Under the pieces are notes generated by a model. It saw only the letters and a list, made by a program, of their open reading frames with translations. It ran no database searches and was not told the origin of the DNA. Made by a program: the position numbers and the translations under genes. 31,908 nt of DNA from Bacteroidales bacterium (GTDB lineage Bacteria; Bacteroidota; Bacteroidia; Bacteroidales; F082), in NCBI GenBank assembly GCA_024689285.1, contig JAILDR010000104.1, positions 1 to 31,908 of the forward strand, read 5' to 3'. Below, piece by piece: positions 21,801-31,761 of the stretch (its first letter is position 1; each line of letters opens with the position of its first letter).

Positions 21801-22832
21801 ATGCTATTACATTTGCTAACCATAGGATTATTGATGCTTACCACACCCTCCGATTCGCTTGAGGATGTCCGATACCAGAAGCCACTTTTTCAGGTTGTTA
21901 CAAAGCCTGGAATCCAATATGCAGAGGTCGACGGCTATTGGAGCGCATTGGAGGGTAGCACATCCTCAGCAGAAATGTTTTTCCAAATGCGTCATGTTGC
22001 GGACGAGCAGCCTTTGAAGCTCCGTTTAGACCTGTATCTGCCCAAAGGCGACACGCTTGCACACCGTCCGTTAGTCATGCTGATACACGGCGGTGCATTT
22101 TATTTCGGCTCGCGGCAAGACCTCTCCATCACCCGATGGTGCCGCCATTTTGCATCTATGGGTTACGTGGCAGCTTCCATCGACTACAGACTGGGCTTTT
22201 TCCCTTCCATGAACAACATCGACCGCGCGGGCTATCGTGCCCTGCAAGATGCCCACGCCGCCCTACGCTTCCTTGTCGACAACCAAGAGCGCTATGGTAT
22301 CGACACCTCAATGATGTTTGTAGGGGGCTGCAGCTCAGGAGGCATAACCGCACTCAATCTGGTTTATCTCAACAATGACAACCGGCCTCCCTCAACCCAC
22401 GACCTCGGCCAGGTTGAAACCAGCGGCAACGACCTTACCAACCACTTCAGCATCAAAGGCATTGTGAATATGTGGGGAGCTCTGTTTGATACCTGTGCCA
22501 TGAGGGGACATCACGAACCCATTTTAGCTTTTCATGGCGACGAAGACAAAGTCGTGCCTTACGACTACGACTATCCCTTCCAACAGATAGGTGACGCAAA
22601 AAATCTTTTGGTCAACAAAATGTACGGTTCATCCTGCATCGTTGACTATGCGCAGAAACATGGCCAACAAGCCACACTCTATACTTTTGAAGGTGCCGGA
22701 CATTCCCCTCATAACAATCCTAATCCAAAAAAAGCCAATGAAATCTTCCATTTCATTCAAGACAAGATGACTGATTTTTTCTACCAAATCATACGACAAA
22801 AGAAACTGAAAGATAGTACCTCCCAAAACTGA
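21801..22832 (+). CDS. Secreted alpha/beta-hydrolase (carboxylesterase type)
   Basis: A 343-residue alpha/beta-hydrolase with a hydrophobic N-terminus (MLLHLLTIGLLMLTTPSDS) that looks like a signal peptide. The oxyanion-hole motif HGG is at 96-98. The nucleophile elbow G-C-S-S-G (176-180) puts Ser at 178. D249 in HGDEDKVVP and H301 in GAGHSP complete the triad. SIDYRLGFFPSMNNIDRAGY lies between, as in carboxylesterases that remove acyl groups from glycans or small esters. The neighbouring divergent GH16 gene makes a glycan de-esterifying role plausible but unproven. The 5-formyl-THF cyclo-ligase gene begins 11 bases after the stop and is probably read from the same promoter. Confidence 0.85.
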   Translation: MLLHLLTIGLLMLTTPSDSLEDVRYQKPLFQVVTKPGIQYAEVDGYWSALEGSTSSAEMFFQMRHVADEQPLKLRLDLYLPKGDTLAHRPLVMLIHGGAFYFGSRQDLSITRWCRHFASMGYVAASIDYRLGFFPSMNNIDRAGYRALQDAHAALRFLVDNQERYGIDTSMMFVGGCSSGGITALNLVYLNNDNRPPSTHDLGQVETSGNDLTNHFSIKGIVNMWGALFDTCAMRGHHEPILAFHGDEDKVVPYDYDYPFQQIGDAKNLLVNKMYGSSCIVDYAQKHGQQATLYTFEGAGHSPHNNPNPKKANEIFHFIQDKMTDFFYQIIRQKKLKDSTSQN

Positions 22833-22843
22833 ACAATGACATC

Positions 22844-23368
22844 ATGGAAAAGAAAGAACTGCGCACACTCATCAAGACACTGAAGAGACAACATACCAAG
22901 GAACAGCTATTTGAACAATCACAAAAGATATTGGTCAAATTGGAGCAACACCCCGATTTCGTAAACGCGCACAGCATCATGCTCTACAGTGCCCTTCCCG
23001 ACGAGGTGCAGACCCAGGCTTTTCTTGAAAAATGGCATTTGAAGAAACAAATCATTCTGCCCACTGTGGTGGGCGACGACATCATCCCTGTCGAGTTTGG
23101 CAAGGATACCACCTTCGCAGTAGGCGACTTCAACATCCTTGAGCCGCAAAACGAGCCCTACACAGGCGGGTTCGACCTCATCGTCGTCCCAGGCGTGGCT
23201 TTCGACCGACAAGGCAATAGAATTGGCAGAGGAAAAGGCTATTACGACCGATTCCTCTGCCAACACCTTGATGTGAAACGCATCGGCATCTGCTTCGACT
23301 TCCAGCTAGTTGACGAAGTGCCTGCCGAGCCTTTCGACATCCGTATGGATGAAGTGATTACTCTATAA
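22844..23368 (+). CDS. 5-formyltetrahydrofolate cyclo-ligase
   Basis: This 174-residue cytoplasmic enzyme converts 5-formyl-THF to 5,10-methenyl-THF with ATP. The signature VPGVAFDRQGNRIGRGKGYY and then DRFL is the ATP/folate binding region. The N-terminal KKELRTLIKTLKRQ helix, the YSALPDEVQTQ substrate segment and KRIGICFDFQLVDEVPAEPFD with DEVITL at the end are all standard. The length is normal. The bacterial gene has been called ygfA or fau, and I leave the symbol blank. Its last 11 bases overlap the end of the opposing sppA gene. Confidence 0.94.
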   Translation: MEKKELRTLIKTLKRQHTKEQLFEQSQKILVKLEQHPDFVNAHSIMLYSALPDEVQTQAFLEKWHLKKQIILPTVVGDDIIPVEFGKDTTFAVGDFNILEPQNEPYTGGFDLIVVPGVAFDRQGNRIGRGKGYYDRFLCQHLDVKRIGICFDFQLVDEVPAEPFDIRMDEVITL

Positions 23369-25145
23369 TCATATCGAACGGCATACGAGCCTGAATACCA
23401 GTATTCTTCTGGAGATTCTCCAAGCCTTGCAGATAGTTGTAATAAACACCGAGTTTGCTACGCATGGCGGCATCCAGTTGATCAGAGTTAGAGCCACTGA
23501 CGGATTCCATGACGCGAGTCATGAAGTCCTTTTGCTCAGGCATATCCACCACTTTGTAGTCGCTGCCCAAATTGGCTTTTTCAACAGCGTAGGCGATGGC
23601 ATCCTCCATGTCTCCCAATTGGTCTACAAGACCTATACCGATGGCATCAGAACCTGCCCATACGCGGCCTTGCCCGATGCTGTCGACATAAGACTGCCGC
23701 AAGCCACGGCCCTCGGCCACACGCTTGGTGAATTTGTCGTAAGTGTCGACCACGCTCTCCTGCAATTTGGCATATTGAAACTCGGTGAGTGGTTCCGTTA
23801 AAGTACCAAAGTCAGCATTCGCATTGGTCTTGGCCACATCGAAGGTCAAGCCAACCTTGTTGTTCAGGAAGCCCTTCAGATTGGGGATGGTGCCAAACAC
23901 ACCGATGGAGCCCGTCAGCGTGGTGGGGTCAGCAAAGATATAGTCGGCTTTTGCCGATATCCAGTAACCGCCCGAAGCGGCATAGTTACCCATCGAGACG
24001 ATGACCGGTTTCACTTCCTTGGTGAGGTCAAGTTCGCGACCGATGATGGCAGAGGCCACAGCACTGCCACCGGGAGAATTGACACGCAGCACCACAGCTT
24101 TCACCTCCTTATCCTCACGAGCCTTGCGGATAGTCTTGGAGAGATTTTCAGAATAGATATTCTCTTCGTTGCCCTTACCGTCGAAAATCTGACCCGAGGC
24201 ATAGATGACCGCCACTTTGTTCTTGCTGGTGTTTTTCACGGAGTAGGACTTGGCATATTTCGCGTTGCTCACAGCATTGATGCTCTTGTTGCTGCCCGTC
24301 AAGCCTTTAAGTTCATCAAGCACTTGATCCTTGTAGTAGAGGTTGTCAACAAGGCCGTATTCCAGGGCTTTTTCGGCATCGAACATGGTTTCCAGATTAT
24401 CGGCTATCTGGTTGAGTTGCTCCACGCTGATGTTGCGGCTTTCGCTGATACTGCCCAAAATCTGTCCCCAAACCGAGCCCAGCAACTTGTCCATCTGTTC
24501 ATGGTTGGCTTCACTCATCTTGTCCAGGAAATAAGGCTCAACAGCGCTCTTGAAACGGTTGTTGGGGCCACGTACAATCTGCATTTCAATGTCGAGTTTT
24601 TCAAACAGGTTCTTGTAGAACATGATTTGAGAGGCCATACCGTGCAAGTCGAGCATACCTTCGGGATTGAGGATAATCTTGTCGGCAACGGAGGCCAAAT
24701 AATAGGCACTTTGCGAATAGCCCTCGCTATAGCTGACGATAAACTTGCCTGATTCCTTAAACTCAAGGAGTTTGTTGCGAATCTCCTGTATAGTGGCTGT
24801 TGAGGTCGGGATGCTGCTCAAATCCATATAGATACCTTTAATATTGGCATCTGTCTTGGCATATTCGATATTGCCTAAGATGTCATTCAAGCCTGTCATA
24901 TCCAGCGATTCCATGGTATTGAAATCTATGCCAGCAAAAGGATTATCGGTAGTGCGATCCGGGATGTCGTAATTCAATTTCATGTACAGCACCGAATTGG
25001 GCTTAACAGTAGCCGACGACTCTGTATCGGATTTTGAAAAGCTGTTTATCATGGCTGAAACCACGCCTACCTTAATGAAGAAATTGATTACCAACGCAAT
25101 CAATGTGCCGAGAAAAGCGGCAAGTACTACTTTAGAGAATTTCAT
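23358..25145 (-). CDS. sppA: Signal peptide peptidase SppA, 67-kDa type
   Basis: A 595-residue membrane-anchored serine protease that digests remnant signal peptides. A transmembrane anchor lies at about residues 7-30. The tandem-domain (67K) form is complete: the N-terminal half carries the catalytic lysine K199 in GPNNRFKSAVEPYF, and the C-terminal half carries nucleophile S391 in VSMGNYAASGGYWIS, preceded by VVLRVNSPGGSAVAS. It ends with a short helical tail. It has its own minus-strand promoter and is divergent from folK. It converges on the cyclo-ligase gene with an 11-base overlap and no terminator. Confidence 0.95.
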   Translation of the reverse strand: MKFSKVVLAAFLGTLIALVINFFIKVGVVSAMINSFSKSDTESSATVKPNSVLYMKLNYDIPDRTTDNPFAGIDFNTMESLDMTGLNDILGNIEYAKTDANIKGIYMDLSSIPTSTATIQEIRNKLLEFKESGKFIVSYSEGYSQSAYYLASVADKIILNPEGMLDLHGMASQIMFYKNLFEKLDIEMQIVRGPNNRFKSAVEPYFLDKMSEANHEQMDKLLGSVWGQILGSISESRNISVEQLNQIADNLETMFDAEKALEYGLVDNLYYKDQVLDELKGLTGSNKSINAVSNAKYAKSYSVKNTSKNKVAVIYASGQIFDGKGNEENIYSENLSKTIRKAREDKEVKAVVLRVNSPGGSAVASAIIGRELDLTKEVKPVIVSMGNYAASGGYWISAKADYIFADPTTLTGSIGVFGTIPNLKGFLNNKVGLTFDVAKTNANADFGTLTEPLTEFQYAKLQESVVDTYDKFTKRVAEGRGLRQSYVDSIGQGRVWAGSDAIGIGLVDQLGDMEDAIAYAVEKANLGSDYKVVDMPEQKDFMTRVMESVSGSNSDQLDAAMRSKLGVYYNYLQGLENLQKNTGIQARMPFDMIIE

Positions 25146-25191
25146 GATATGAGGATTTTAGATGTAAGATTCAAGAATTACAATTATGTTG

Positions 25192-25199
25192 CAAAAGTA
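25192..25199 (-). promoter_or_regulatory. -7 element of sppA
   Basis: On the minus strand TACTTTTG matches TAnnTTTG, 46 bases before the ATG at 25145. Confidence 0.6.
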
Positions 25200-25207
25200 A
25201 GATTTTA

Positions 25208-25240
25208 TTTGTTTGGGTTTGTCGCAAAATGTTATTTTTG
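25208..25240 (+). promoter_or_regulatory. Promoter of folK-dNK
   Basis: TTTG at 25208-25211, a 21-base spacer and TATTTTTG at 25233-25240. An open-frame ATG at 25229 lies inside this promoter, so the ATG at 25256 must be the start. Confidence 0.7.
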
Positions 25241-25255
25241 CAGAAAAATCCTGTT

Positions 25256-25768
25256 ATGGAAAAATGTTATGTGCTCTTCGGATCGAATTTGGGCAATAAA
25301 GAGGCATTGTTTGAACAGGCTTGCGCCCTTATTAATAAAAGGTGTGGCCCTGTCTTGCAGGCCTCATCGGCTTACGAGTCAGAACCATGGGGCTTTGAGG
25401 CCGAAGAATGGTTTCTTAACCGCCTTATCGTGGTAGAGACTTCCCTCCAGCCCGATGAAATGATGCGTCAGTTGCTCGCCATCGAGTCAACACTTGGGCG
25501 CGTGCGTCGCCAGAACACACAGGGTTACACTTCACGTCCCGTCGACCTGGACATCCTGTATTATGGCGAACAGATTGTGAGTACTGATTGGGTCATCGTG
25601 CCCCATCCCCGCCTGCATTTGCGCCGTTTCGCCCTGTTGCCGCTCTGCGAGCTGATACCCAATTTCATGCATCCCGTCCTCGGCTTGACGCAAGCCGAGC
25701 TATTGAAACGATGCAACGACCCTCTCATCGTGAGGAAGATAGATAACAAGGAATTAAAAACAGTATGA
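25256..25768 (+). CDS. folK: 2-amino-4-hydroxy-6-hydroxymethyldihydropteridine pyrophosphokinase
   Basis: This 170-residue HPPK enzyme of folate synthesis transfers pyrophosphate from ATP to the pterin. It opens MEKCYVLFGSNLGNKEALFE (GSNLG motif) and has SSAYESEPWGFEAEEWFLN, the Mg-ATP motif TSRPVDLDILYYG and VPHPRLHLRRFALLPLCEL. The ATG at 25256 was chosen because the upstream frame starts within the promoter. The stop and the following start overlap as ATGA (25765-25768), coupling it to the deoxynucleoside kinase. That pairing is a familiar one in this phylum. Confidence 0.95.
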   Translation: MEKCYVLFGSNLGNKEALFEQACALINKRCGPVLQASSAYESEPWGFEAEEWFLNRLIVVETSLQPDEMMRQLLAIESTLGRVRRQNTQGYTSRPVDLDILYYGEQIVSTDWVIVPHPRLHLRRFALLPLCELIPNFMHPVLGLTQAELLKRCNDPLIVRKIDNKELKTV

Positions 25769-26406
25769 TTTACAACTATATAGCCATAGAAGGTACCCTT
25801 GGAGCTGGCAAGACCACACTGGCCTCACGTATCGCCAACGACTTCAACGGCAAACTCGTCCTTGAAGAATTTGAAGCCGACAAGAACCCCTTTCTGCCTA
25901 AGTTCTATAAGGAACCCGGCAAGTACTCGTTTCAGGTGGAGATGACATTTTTGGCTTTGCGCTATCAGCAGTTGAAGGACAAGCTCGGTGCCTTGGACCT
26001 CTTCCACGATTTCATCATCTCAGACTATTATGTCGCAAAGTCGCTAATCTTCTCGCGCAACAACTTGCAGGAAGACGAATATCAGCTATTCTCACGCTTC
26101 TTCAACATCATCTTCTCCGATATGCCCAAGCCAGAACTATTGGTGTATCTCTATTCCGATGTCGACCGCTTGCAACGCAATATCCGCAAGCGTGGGCGCA
26201 GCTACGAACAGGAAATCAGCGACGAGTATTTGGACAACATACAGCAGGGCTATCTTGATTTCTTGCGCCAGCAACAAGACACGATGCGCATTCTCATTTT
26301 GGACACCAATCGCCTTGACTTCGTGGCCAATGCTTCAGACTACCGTAAAATCATCGATGCCATCAACCAGCCATATGAAATAGGAATACACCGAATAGCC
26401 TTGTAA
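25765..26406 (+). CDS. Deoxynucleoside kinase (deoxyadenosine/deoxyguanosine kinase type)
   Basis: This 213-residue kinase starts MIYNYIAIEGTLGAGKTTLA with the P-loop at about 10-18. EEFEADKNPFLPKFYKEP and FQVEMTFLALRYQQL form the nucleoside pocket typical of the dCK/dGK family. DYYVAKSLIFSRNNL follows (the family's D-R-S region, here DYY...S), then an arginine-rich LID (NIRKRGRSYEQEIS). It phosphorylates salvaged deoxynucleosides in the cytoplasm. Which deoxynucleoside is preferred cannot be fixed from sequence. It follows folK with a four-base overlap and ends at a strong bidirectional terminator. Confidence 0.9.
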   Translation: MIYNYIAIEGTLGAGKTTLASRIANDFNGKLVLEEFEADKNPFLPKFYKEPGKYSFQVEMTFLALRYQQLKDKLGALDLFHDFIISDYYVAKSLIFSRNNLQEDEYQLFSRFFNIIFSDMPKPELLVYLYSDVDRLQRNIRKRGRSYEQEISDEYLDNIQQGYLDFLRQQQDTMRILILDTNRLDFVANASDYRKIIDAINQPYEIGIHRIAL

Positions 26407-26410
26407 AACA

Positions 26411-26450
26411 AACAAAGAAAGCCGCTCGATTGAGCGGCTTTCTTTGTTTT
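26411..26450. terminator. Strong bidirectional terminator between dNK and the OmpA gene
   Basis: A perfect 17-bp stem (AACAAAGAAAGCCGCTC with its complement) around a GATT loop, A-rich on the left and T-rich on the right, lies between two converging genes. It can act for both. Confidence 0.9.
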
Positions 26451-26462
26451 GAGGATGGATCA

Positions 26463-28241
26463 TTACTTCTTGACAACCTTCATCACTCTCTCTTGGACGG
26501 TTTCCTTGGTGTAAACCTCAGCACGACGGAGTTGAGGCAGGATGTCCTTCTCGAGTTGCGGATAGATGTCGCACATCTCACGGATGGTGCGCTCTTTGTT
26601 GCTTGAGCTGTTGACGTTGTTCACGATGGCATCCTTATCCTTCAAGTCGGAGTTGCGAACCAGTTCAACAAACTTGTTCCAGTCAGGACCGCAGCCTCTG
26701 CCGTTGAAGTTAACAGCAGTCTTCTTGGCGAGCTTCGTCATTTGATTCTCAGCGGCATTAGCACGGTTGCTTGACAGTTCGTTGTTGTGGCCGTCTTCAC
26801 CTTCAGGTGATGCCCAAGCCTTGATGATGAAGTTGGTTTCACCATTCTTCAGGAGTTCAGCAAAAGCAGCGTCAGCTTCCTTGTTGAGTTTTCTTCTGTC
26901 GTTGATGTTGTACTTATCCTTGTTGAAGAAATAGGTGAGCTTCAGGACTTCGATTTCCTTAGGCTGATTTTCCCAAATCGTGTCATATTCAGGAGCTTCC
27001 TTCATCATAGCGAGCACGCCGTCGGCAAGCTTTTCAGTAGCGCCTTTAGTGAAGTACACGTTCTTCACGATTTCATCCTGAGTAGGATAGATTGTGCCGT
27101 CGTAAACGTAGAACATCGGGTCGCCCATCAGTTCGCTGTTTTCCATTTCAGGCTGATAAGGCATGCAGTAGTGCTTGGTGAACTCACCGCCTTCTTTGTA
27201 GTTGACGCGGAAGTCGCCTTCGCCCTTGACCTTTTCACCCACGAAAGTGATAGGATCGATGGTGATTTGGCCACCATTGTAGGCGAGATAGGGCTGGAGG
27301 TTCATGACAGCTTGCTTCTCGAAGTATTCGGTGGGGATGGTGACGATGACATCGAAGCAGACGTTGCCGTTTTCGTCTTCCTTCAGCGGGTCAGGATTGA
27401 CGCGATAGGTGATCTTCTTCGACTCGCGAGCCATCTTCTCAATGTCGCAAGGATTGTTGAACTTGTAGCGCAGACCGAGGTTCAGCTGGCTGTACATATC
27501 CATATCGTTGATGACGTGCTTGTCTTCATCAACCTTAATTTTGGCCACCTGGTCAAGCTTATCAGTACCCGTGAATTTGTAGGTATAGTCGAGGAAGAGG
27601 TCGAACTTAGGAGCAATGTTGAAGTTAATCTCCATACCAGCGGGGACGAAGAAGCTGAATTTTTCGAATTTTTGAGCTTCAGACAGAAGTTCTGCAGGTT
27701 GGTCATCTTGGTTAAGCTGGTAAACAGGACCGGCAGCGAAGCAGATGCCACCAATACCAATGTGAGGAATCAAGTTGAAAACTCTTCTCGGGTTATAATT
27801 GAAGATGTTGAACAGGTTGAAAGTAAAGTTCACTTCACCTTCAAGATACTTGGTCTTATCAAAGCTAAGGTTGTAAAGGACATTGCTCTCTTCTCCATTC
27901 AAGACAAGGGCTTGGGGGTGTTTGTGGCCTGAAAGGAGACCATAGCCACCTTTGAAATTAAAACCAACAACTTTGCCGAATTGGTAACCAAAGCCAAGAT
28001 GGGCATTCCAATTCTTCAGAGCAACTTGCTTGTAATGGTTGAAATCATTGAACACCCAGCCACGATAGTTGGCCAAGTCACCGTGGTTGATGGAGAGACC
28101 TCCGTCAGCCTGGATGTACCAATACTTCTCAGCTGGTCTTGATTTCTTTTTGCCTTCCTTTTCCTGAGCCATCATGCTCAACGGAAGGACAGCCATGATG
28201 ACGAACATCACGAGCTTTGCAAACGTCAAATTTTTCTTCAT
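26463..28241 (-). CDS. OmpA-family outer-membrane protein
   Basis: A 592-residue protein with a signal peptide (residues 1-25, ending MMAQ). Residues ~40-262 show alternating amphipathic strands of an outer-membrane beta-barrel (WYIQADGGLSINHGDL, WNAHLGFGYQFGKVVGFNFKGGYG, PKFDLFLDYTYKF, QLNLGLRYKFN). A central beta-rich region follows (~275-430). Residues ~432-520 form an OmpA-like peptidoglycan-interacting domain: YFFNKDKYNINDRRKLN, then FIIKAWASPEGEDGHNNELS and SNRA. The ASPEG version of the motif is common in Bacteroidota and replaces the GHTD motif of classical OmpA. Probable role: linking outer membrane and cell wall. It has a good promoter and an AT-rich leader of about 100 bases. Confidence 0.9.
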   Translation of the reverse strand: MKKNLTFAKLVMFVIMAVLPLSMMAQEKEGKKKSRPAEKYWYIQADGGLSINHGDLANYRGWVFNDFNHYKQVALKNWNAHLGFGYQFGKVVGFNFKGGYGLLSGHKHPQALVLNGEESNVLYNLSFDKTKYLEGEVNFTFNLFNIFNYNPRRVFNLIPHIGIGGICFAAGPVYQLNQDDQPAELLSEAQKFEKFSFFVPAGMEINFNIAPKFDLFLDYTYKFTGTDKLDQVAKIKVDEDKHVINDMDMYSQLNLGLRYKFNNPCDIEKMARESKKITYRVNPDPLKEDENGNVCFDVIVTIPTEYFEKQAVMNLQPYLAYNGGQITIDPITFVGEKVKGEGDFRVNYKEGGEFTKHYCMPYQPEMENSELMGDPMFYVYDGTIYPTQDEIVKNVYFTKGATEKLADGVLAMMKEAPEYDTIWENQPKEIEVLKLTYFFNKDKYNINDRRKLNKEADAAFAELLKNGETNFIIKAWASPEGEDGHNNELSSNRANAAENQMTKLAKKTAVNFNGRGCGPDWNKFVELVRNSDLKDKDAIVNNVNSSSNKERTIREMCDIYPQLEKDILPQLRRAEVYTKETVQERVMKVVKK

Positions 28242-28348
28242 AATGATAATGTTTAGGTTTAGTAGATTATTTTAATTAGTTGATTTTTATTTAATTACAA
28301 TTACAAGCCTTTAAGCCATCGTTTTTTATTCGACTTCTATTTAGCGGA

Positions 28349-28377
28349 CAAAAATAGGAAATATTTTGATTGTCAAC
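28349..28377 (-). promoter_or_regulatory. Promoter of the OmpA-family gene
   Basis: On the minus strand GTTG (28377-28374, within TTGACAATC), a 17-base spacer and TATTTTTG (28356-28349). The remainder of 28242-28440 is AT-rich with homopolymer runs; no gene is seen there. Confidence 0.75.
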
Positions 28378-28440
28378 GCAAAAAAGCGTTTTTTTTCTCT
28401 TTTTTTTCATATTTTTTCTACAAACAGACAATTTTTCGGC

Positions 28441-28974
28441 TCATTGTTGTGCTATTCGTAGGTGCTTAAAGGCTTCCCACATGACGATACCTGCGCAAAC
28501 CGACACGTTAAGCGAGTGTTTTGTGCCTTCTTGGGGCAATTCAACGGCACCATCGCAATAAGGCAAGGCCTCTTCGCTGACACCTTCCACCTCGTTGCCC
28601 ATCACATAGGCGGTATGCGGAACAAATTCAAACGCCTGCAAAGGAACGCTGCCTTCAACTTGCTCAACGGCGAAAATCCTGTATTTTTCGGCTTTCAATG
28701 CTTGGCAGGCCGCCTCAGTGGTCTCAAAGTAACGCCATCTCACGGTCTCGTCGGCTCCCAAGGCGGTCTTGTGGATTTCACGATGAGGCGGACAAGCCGT
28801 GATGCCACACAGATACAAGGCCTCGATGCGGAAGGCATCGGCAGTACGGAAAAAGGCACCCACGTTGCTCAACGAGCGGATATTGTCTAATATTATTATA
28901 ATAGGTGTCTTTTCGACCCTTTCATACTCTTCCTTGCTTATGCGGTTCAATTCATCTGTGCTCAGTTTACGCAT
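28441..28974 (-). CDS. TrmH/SpoU-family RNA 2'-O-methyltransferase
   Basis: A 177-residue SPOUT-fold methyltransferase. Motif 1 is NIRSLSNVGAFFRTAD (31-46, with R43 as the expected catalytic arginine), motif 2 is MGNEVEGVSEE (125-135), and motif 3 is ELPQEGTKHSLNVSVCAGIV (145-164), which forms the S-adenosylmethionine knot. It lacks the extra N-terminal RNA-binding domain of the rRNA enzymes such as RlmB, so it is a minimal TrmH-like protein. The RNA target (tRNA or rRNA) cannot be assigned. It is divergent from mutS, with 66 bases between the start codons. No clear terminator follows it. Confidence 0.9.
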   Translation of the reverse strand: MRKLSTDELNRISKEEYERVEKTPIIIILDNIRSLSNVGAFFRTADAFRIEALYLCGITACPPHREIHKTALGADETVRWRYFETTEAACQALKAEKYRIFAVEQVEGSVPLQAFEFVPHTAYVMGNEVEGVSEEALPYCDGAVELPQEGTKHSLNVSVCAGIVMWEAFKHLRIAQQ

Positions 28975-29011
28975 GATTTCTAATTTGTCGGCAAAATAAA
29001 GGAATTTTTCG

Positions 29012-29019
29012 TAATTTTG
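29012..29019 (+). promoter_or_regulatory. -7 element of mutS
   Basis: TAATTTTG matches TAnnTTTG and ends 21 bases before the ATG at 29041. TTTG at 28984-28987 is a possible -33 element, although the 24-base spacer is long. Confidence 0.6.
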
Positions 29020-29040
29020 TACCCTCCAAACCGCACTTTT

Positions 29041-31644
29041 ATGGCAGAAAAAGCAACCGAAACCCCTTTGATGAAGCAGTATTTCTCCTTCAAGGCGAAA
29101 TACCCCGACGCCATGCTGCTCTTCCGCGTGGGCGACTTTTATGAGACCTATGGTGAAGATGCTGTGAAATCATCCAAAATCCTGGGCATTGTCCTGACCA
29201 AGCGTTCGAGTGCCAATGCCGATTCGATTGAATTGGCCGGTTTCCCGCACCACGCTTTGGATTCTTATTTGCCCAAGCTGGTGCGTGCCGGGCTGAAAGT
29301 GGCGGTCTGCGAGCAACTGGAAGACCCCAAACTGGCCAAAAAGCTGGTGAAACGCGGTGTGGTGGAACTGGTCACCCCTGGCGTGACCTACAACGACAAT
29401 GTGCTGGAACAGAAAGAGAATAACTTCCTCGCTTCGGTGCATCTTGAGAAAGAGACTTCGGGCATTGCCTTCCTGGATGTCTCGACGGGCGAGTTCTATC
29501 TGACACAGGGCAGCAACGATTATATCGACAAACTGTTGCAGAGTTTCAACCCGTCTGAAGTGTTGGTGCAGCGCAACAAACGCAAGGAGTTCATCGACCT
29601 GTTCAGCGGGAAATACTACCTCACTGTCTTCGACGACTGGGTCTTCACCAACGACTACGCCAACGAGGTGCTCAACAAGCATTTCAACACGGTTTCGCTG
29701 AAAGGTTTTGGTGTTGACGATTTCCCGAAAGGCATTGTGGCAGCTGGCGCAGCGATACATTATTTAATCGAGACACAACACGATAAAATCAGCCATATCA
29801 CTTCTCTGTCGCGCATCGACCAAGGGCAATATGTGTGGCTCGACAAGTTCACCATCCGCAACTTGGAGTTGCTGCACACTTCCAACGTGAACGCCAAGAC
29901 CCTGATTGACGTCATCGACAAGACCGTCTCCCCCATGGGTGCCCGCCTGATGCGCCGCTGGCTGAGCCTGCCGCTGAAGAGCAAGGAACAAATCGAAGCG
30001 CGTTATGAAGTGGTGCAATTCTTCACCGAACACCGCGACCTGATTGGCAAGTTCCAGGAAGCCGTGCGACAAGTCGGAGATTTGGAACGCCTCATCTCGA
30101 AGGTGTCGTTGTCAAGAGTGAACCCGAGGGAATTACTGCAAGTGGGCCGCGCTTTAGACCAGATTGAATTCCTGAAGACAGCCTGCGAGGAGAGCGGGCA
30201 TCCCTCTTTGCAGAAATATGCTGAGCAACTCAACCCCTGCGTCTCCATCCGCGAACGGATTAAGAAAACTCTCAATCCCGAAGCCCCGGCTCTGCTCTCC
30301 AAAGGAAACTACATTGCCGATGGTGTGGATGCCGAGCTGGACGACCTGCGCAATTTGTCACGCTCAGGTAAAGAATACCTTATGGGCATACAACGCCGCG
30401 AGATGGAACTGACGGGTATTTCCTCACTAAAAGTAGGCTACAACAACGTATTCGGTTATTATCTCGAAGTAACTAATTCTCATAAAGATAAGGTACCGGC
30501 AGAATGGATCCGCAAACAGACCCTCACCAATGCTGAAAGATACATCACCGAGGAACTGAAGCAATATGAGCAGAAAATCCTTGGCGCAGAGGAGAAAATC
30601 AGCATCATCGAGCAAAGGGTTTACAATGAACTCGTTACCGCCGTGACGGAGTTCGTGGAACCGATTCAGGTGGATGCTTCACTGGTGGCCCGCATCGACT
30701 GCTTGGCGAGTTTTGCCGACACCTCATTGAAATACAACTATGTGCGCCCTTCCATTGACGATTCGTTTGTCCTCGACATCAAGGAAGGCCGCCACCCTGT
30801 CATCGAACAGATGATGCCTGTGGGCGAGAGCTATATTGCCAACGACGTTTACCTCGACCGCGACAAGCAGCAAATCATCATCATTACCGGTCCGAACATG
30901 TCGGGTAAGTCAGCCTTGCTGCGCCAAACCGCCTTGGTTGTGCTGATGGCCCAGATGGGTTGTTTCGTTCCGGCGGCTTCAGCGCGTATCGGATTGGTTG
31001 ACAAGATTTTCACCCGCGTGGGTGCCTCCGACAACATCTCTTCGGGCGAATCAACTTTCATGGTGGAGATGAACGAGACGGCGAGCATCTTGAATAATGT
31101 GTCGTCCCGAAGTCTCGTGTTACTCGACGAAATCGGGCGCGGCACCAGCACCTACGACGGCATCAGCATCGCTTGGGCCATCACCGAGTTCCTCCACGAC
31201 CATCCCGTGAGTCGCGCCAAGGTGATGTTTGCCACGCACTACCACGAACTGAACGAGATGGAGGACTCCTTCGCCCGCATCAAGAACTATCATGTTTCTG
31301 TGAAGGAAGTCGGCAACAAGGTGGTGTTTTTGCGAAAGCTGAAACGTGGTGGCAGTGCCCACAGTTTCGGTATCCACGTGGCCGAGATGGCGGGAATGCC
31401 GCGCAAGGTCATTGAACGCGCCACTGCCTTGCTCAGCGTGTTGGAGAAGTCGCACACCAGCGAGGAGGTTGAAAAAGCCGCCTCCAAGAAACAAGACGAT
31501 GGTATGCAATTAAGCTTTATCCAGTTGGACGACCCATTGCTTTTGCAGATTAAGGAGGACATTCTTAATACCAACATTGACACTTTGACCCCTGTCGAGG
31601 CTTTGATGAAGTTGAATGAGATTAAGAAGTTGCTGAATCATTGA
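29041..31644 (+). CDS. mutS: DNA mismatch repair protein MutS
   Basis: An 867-residue mismatch-recognition ATPase. The N-terminal mismatch-binding motif is FRVGDFYE, with F33 (the stacking Phe) and E35. Connector, lever and clamp domains follow through about residue 590. The ATPase has Walker A GPNMSGKS at 617-624, the [14 protein letters not shown] signature region, Walker [11 protein letters not shown] with D696/E697, and FATHYHEL. The C-terminal helix [15 protein letters not shown] is the usual dimer-contact tail. The length is normal. The ATG at 29041 ([15 protein letters not shown]) is used; an upstream in-frame TTG at 29017 overlaps the promoter. It works with MutL, which is not in the window. 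Confidence 0.97.
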   Translation: MAEKATETPLMKQYFSFKAKYPDAMLLFRVGDFYETYGEDAVKSSKILGIVLTKRSSANADSIELAGFPHHALDSYLPKLVRAGLKVAVCEQLEDPKLAKKLVKRGVVELVTPGVTYNDNVLEQKENNFLASVHLEKETSGIAFLDVSTGEFYLTQGSNDYIDKLLQSFNPSEVLVQRNKRKEFIDLFSGKYYLTVFDDWVFTNDYANEVLNKHFNTVSLKGFGVDDFPKGIVAAGAAIHYLIETQHDKISHITSLSRIDQGQYVWLDKFTIRNLELLHTSNVNAKTLIDVIDKTVSPMGARLMRRWLSLPLKSKEQIEARYEVVQFFTEHRDLIGKFQEAVRQVGDLERLISKVSLSRVNPRELLQVGRALDQIEFLKTACEESGHPSLQKYAEQLNPCVSIRERIKKTLNPEAPALLSKGNYIADGVDAELDDLRNLSRSGKEYLMGIQRREMELTGISSLKVGYNNVFGYYLEVTNSHKDKVPAEWIRKQTLTNAERYITEELKQYEQKILGAEEKISIIEQRVYNELVTAVTEFVEPIQVDASLVARIDCLASFADTSLKYNYVRPSIDDSFVLDIKEGRHPVIEQMMPVGESYIANDVYLDRDKQQIIIITGPNMSGKSALLRQTALVVLMAQMGCFVPAASARIGLVDKIFTRVGASDNISSGESTFMVEMNETASILNNVSSRSLVLLDEIGRGTSTYDGISIAWAITEFLHDHPVSRAKVMFATHYHELNEMEDSFARIKNYHVSVKEVGNKVVFLRKLKRGGSAHSFGIHVAEMAGMPRKVIERATALLSVLEKSHTSEEVEKAASKKQDDGMQLSFIQLDDPLLLQIKEDILNTNIDTLTPVEALMKLNEIKKLLNH

Positions 31645-31657
31645 TTGACTTTGTCGT

Positions 31658-31694
31658 CGCTTCGCGTCACTACGAGAAACGAAGCGTTACTGAC
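31658..31694. repeat. Degenerate dispersed repeat / hairpin after mutS
   Basis: CGCTTCG (31658-31664) and CGAAGCG (31680-31686) pair perfectly. The enclosed GCGTCACTACGAG core and the following GTTACTGAC are a decayed form of the element at 371-405. It lacks a T-run but could slow transcription leaving mutS. From here to 31761 only AT-rich sequence is seen. Confidence 0.6.
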
Positions 31695-31761
31695 AACATC
31701 TTTCATATCTATCTTATAATCAAGAAAAAACAAAAAAAACGAGTATTTTTTTCAAAAAATG

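Noticed and set aside
27171..27932. 253-codon open frame opposite the OmpA-family gene
   Set aside because: It is antisense within a clear OmpA-family coding region and shows low-complexity composition with no domain.
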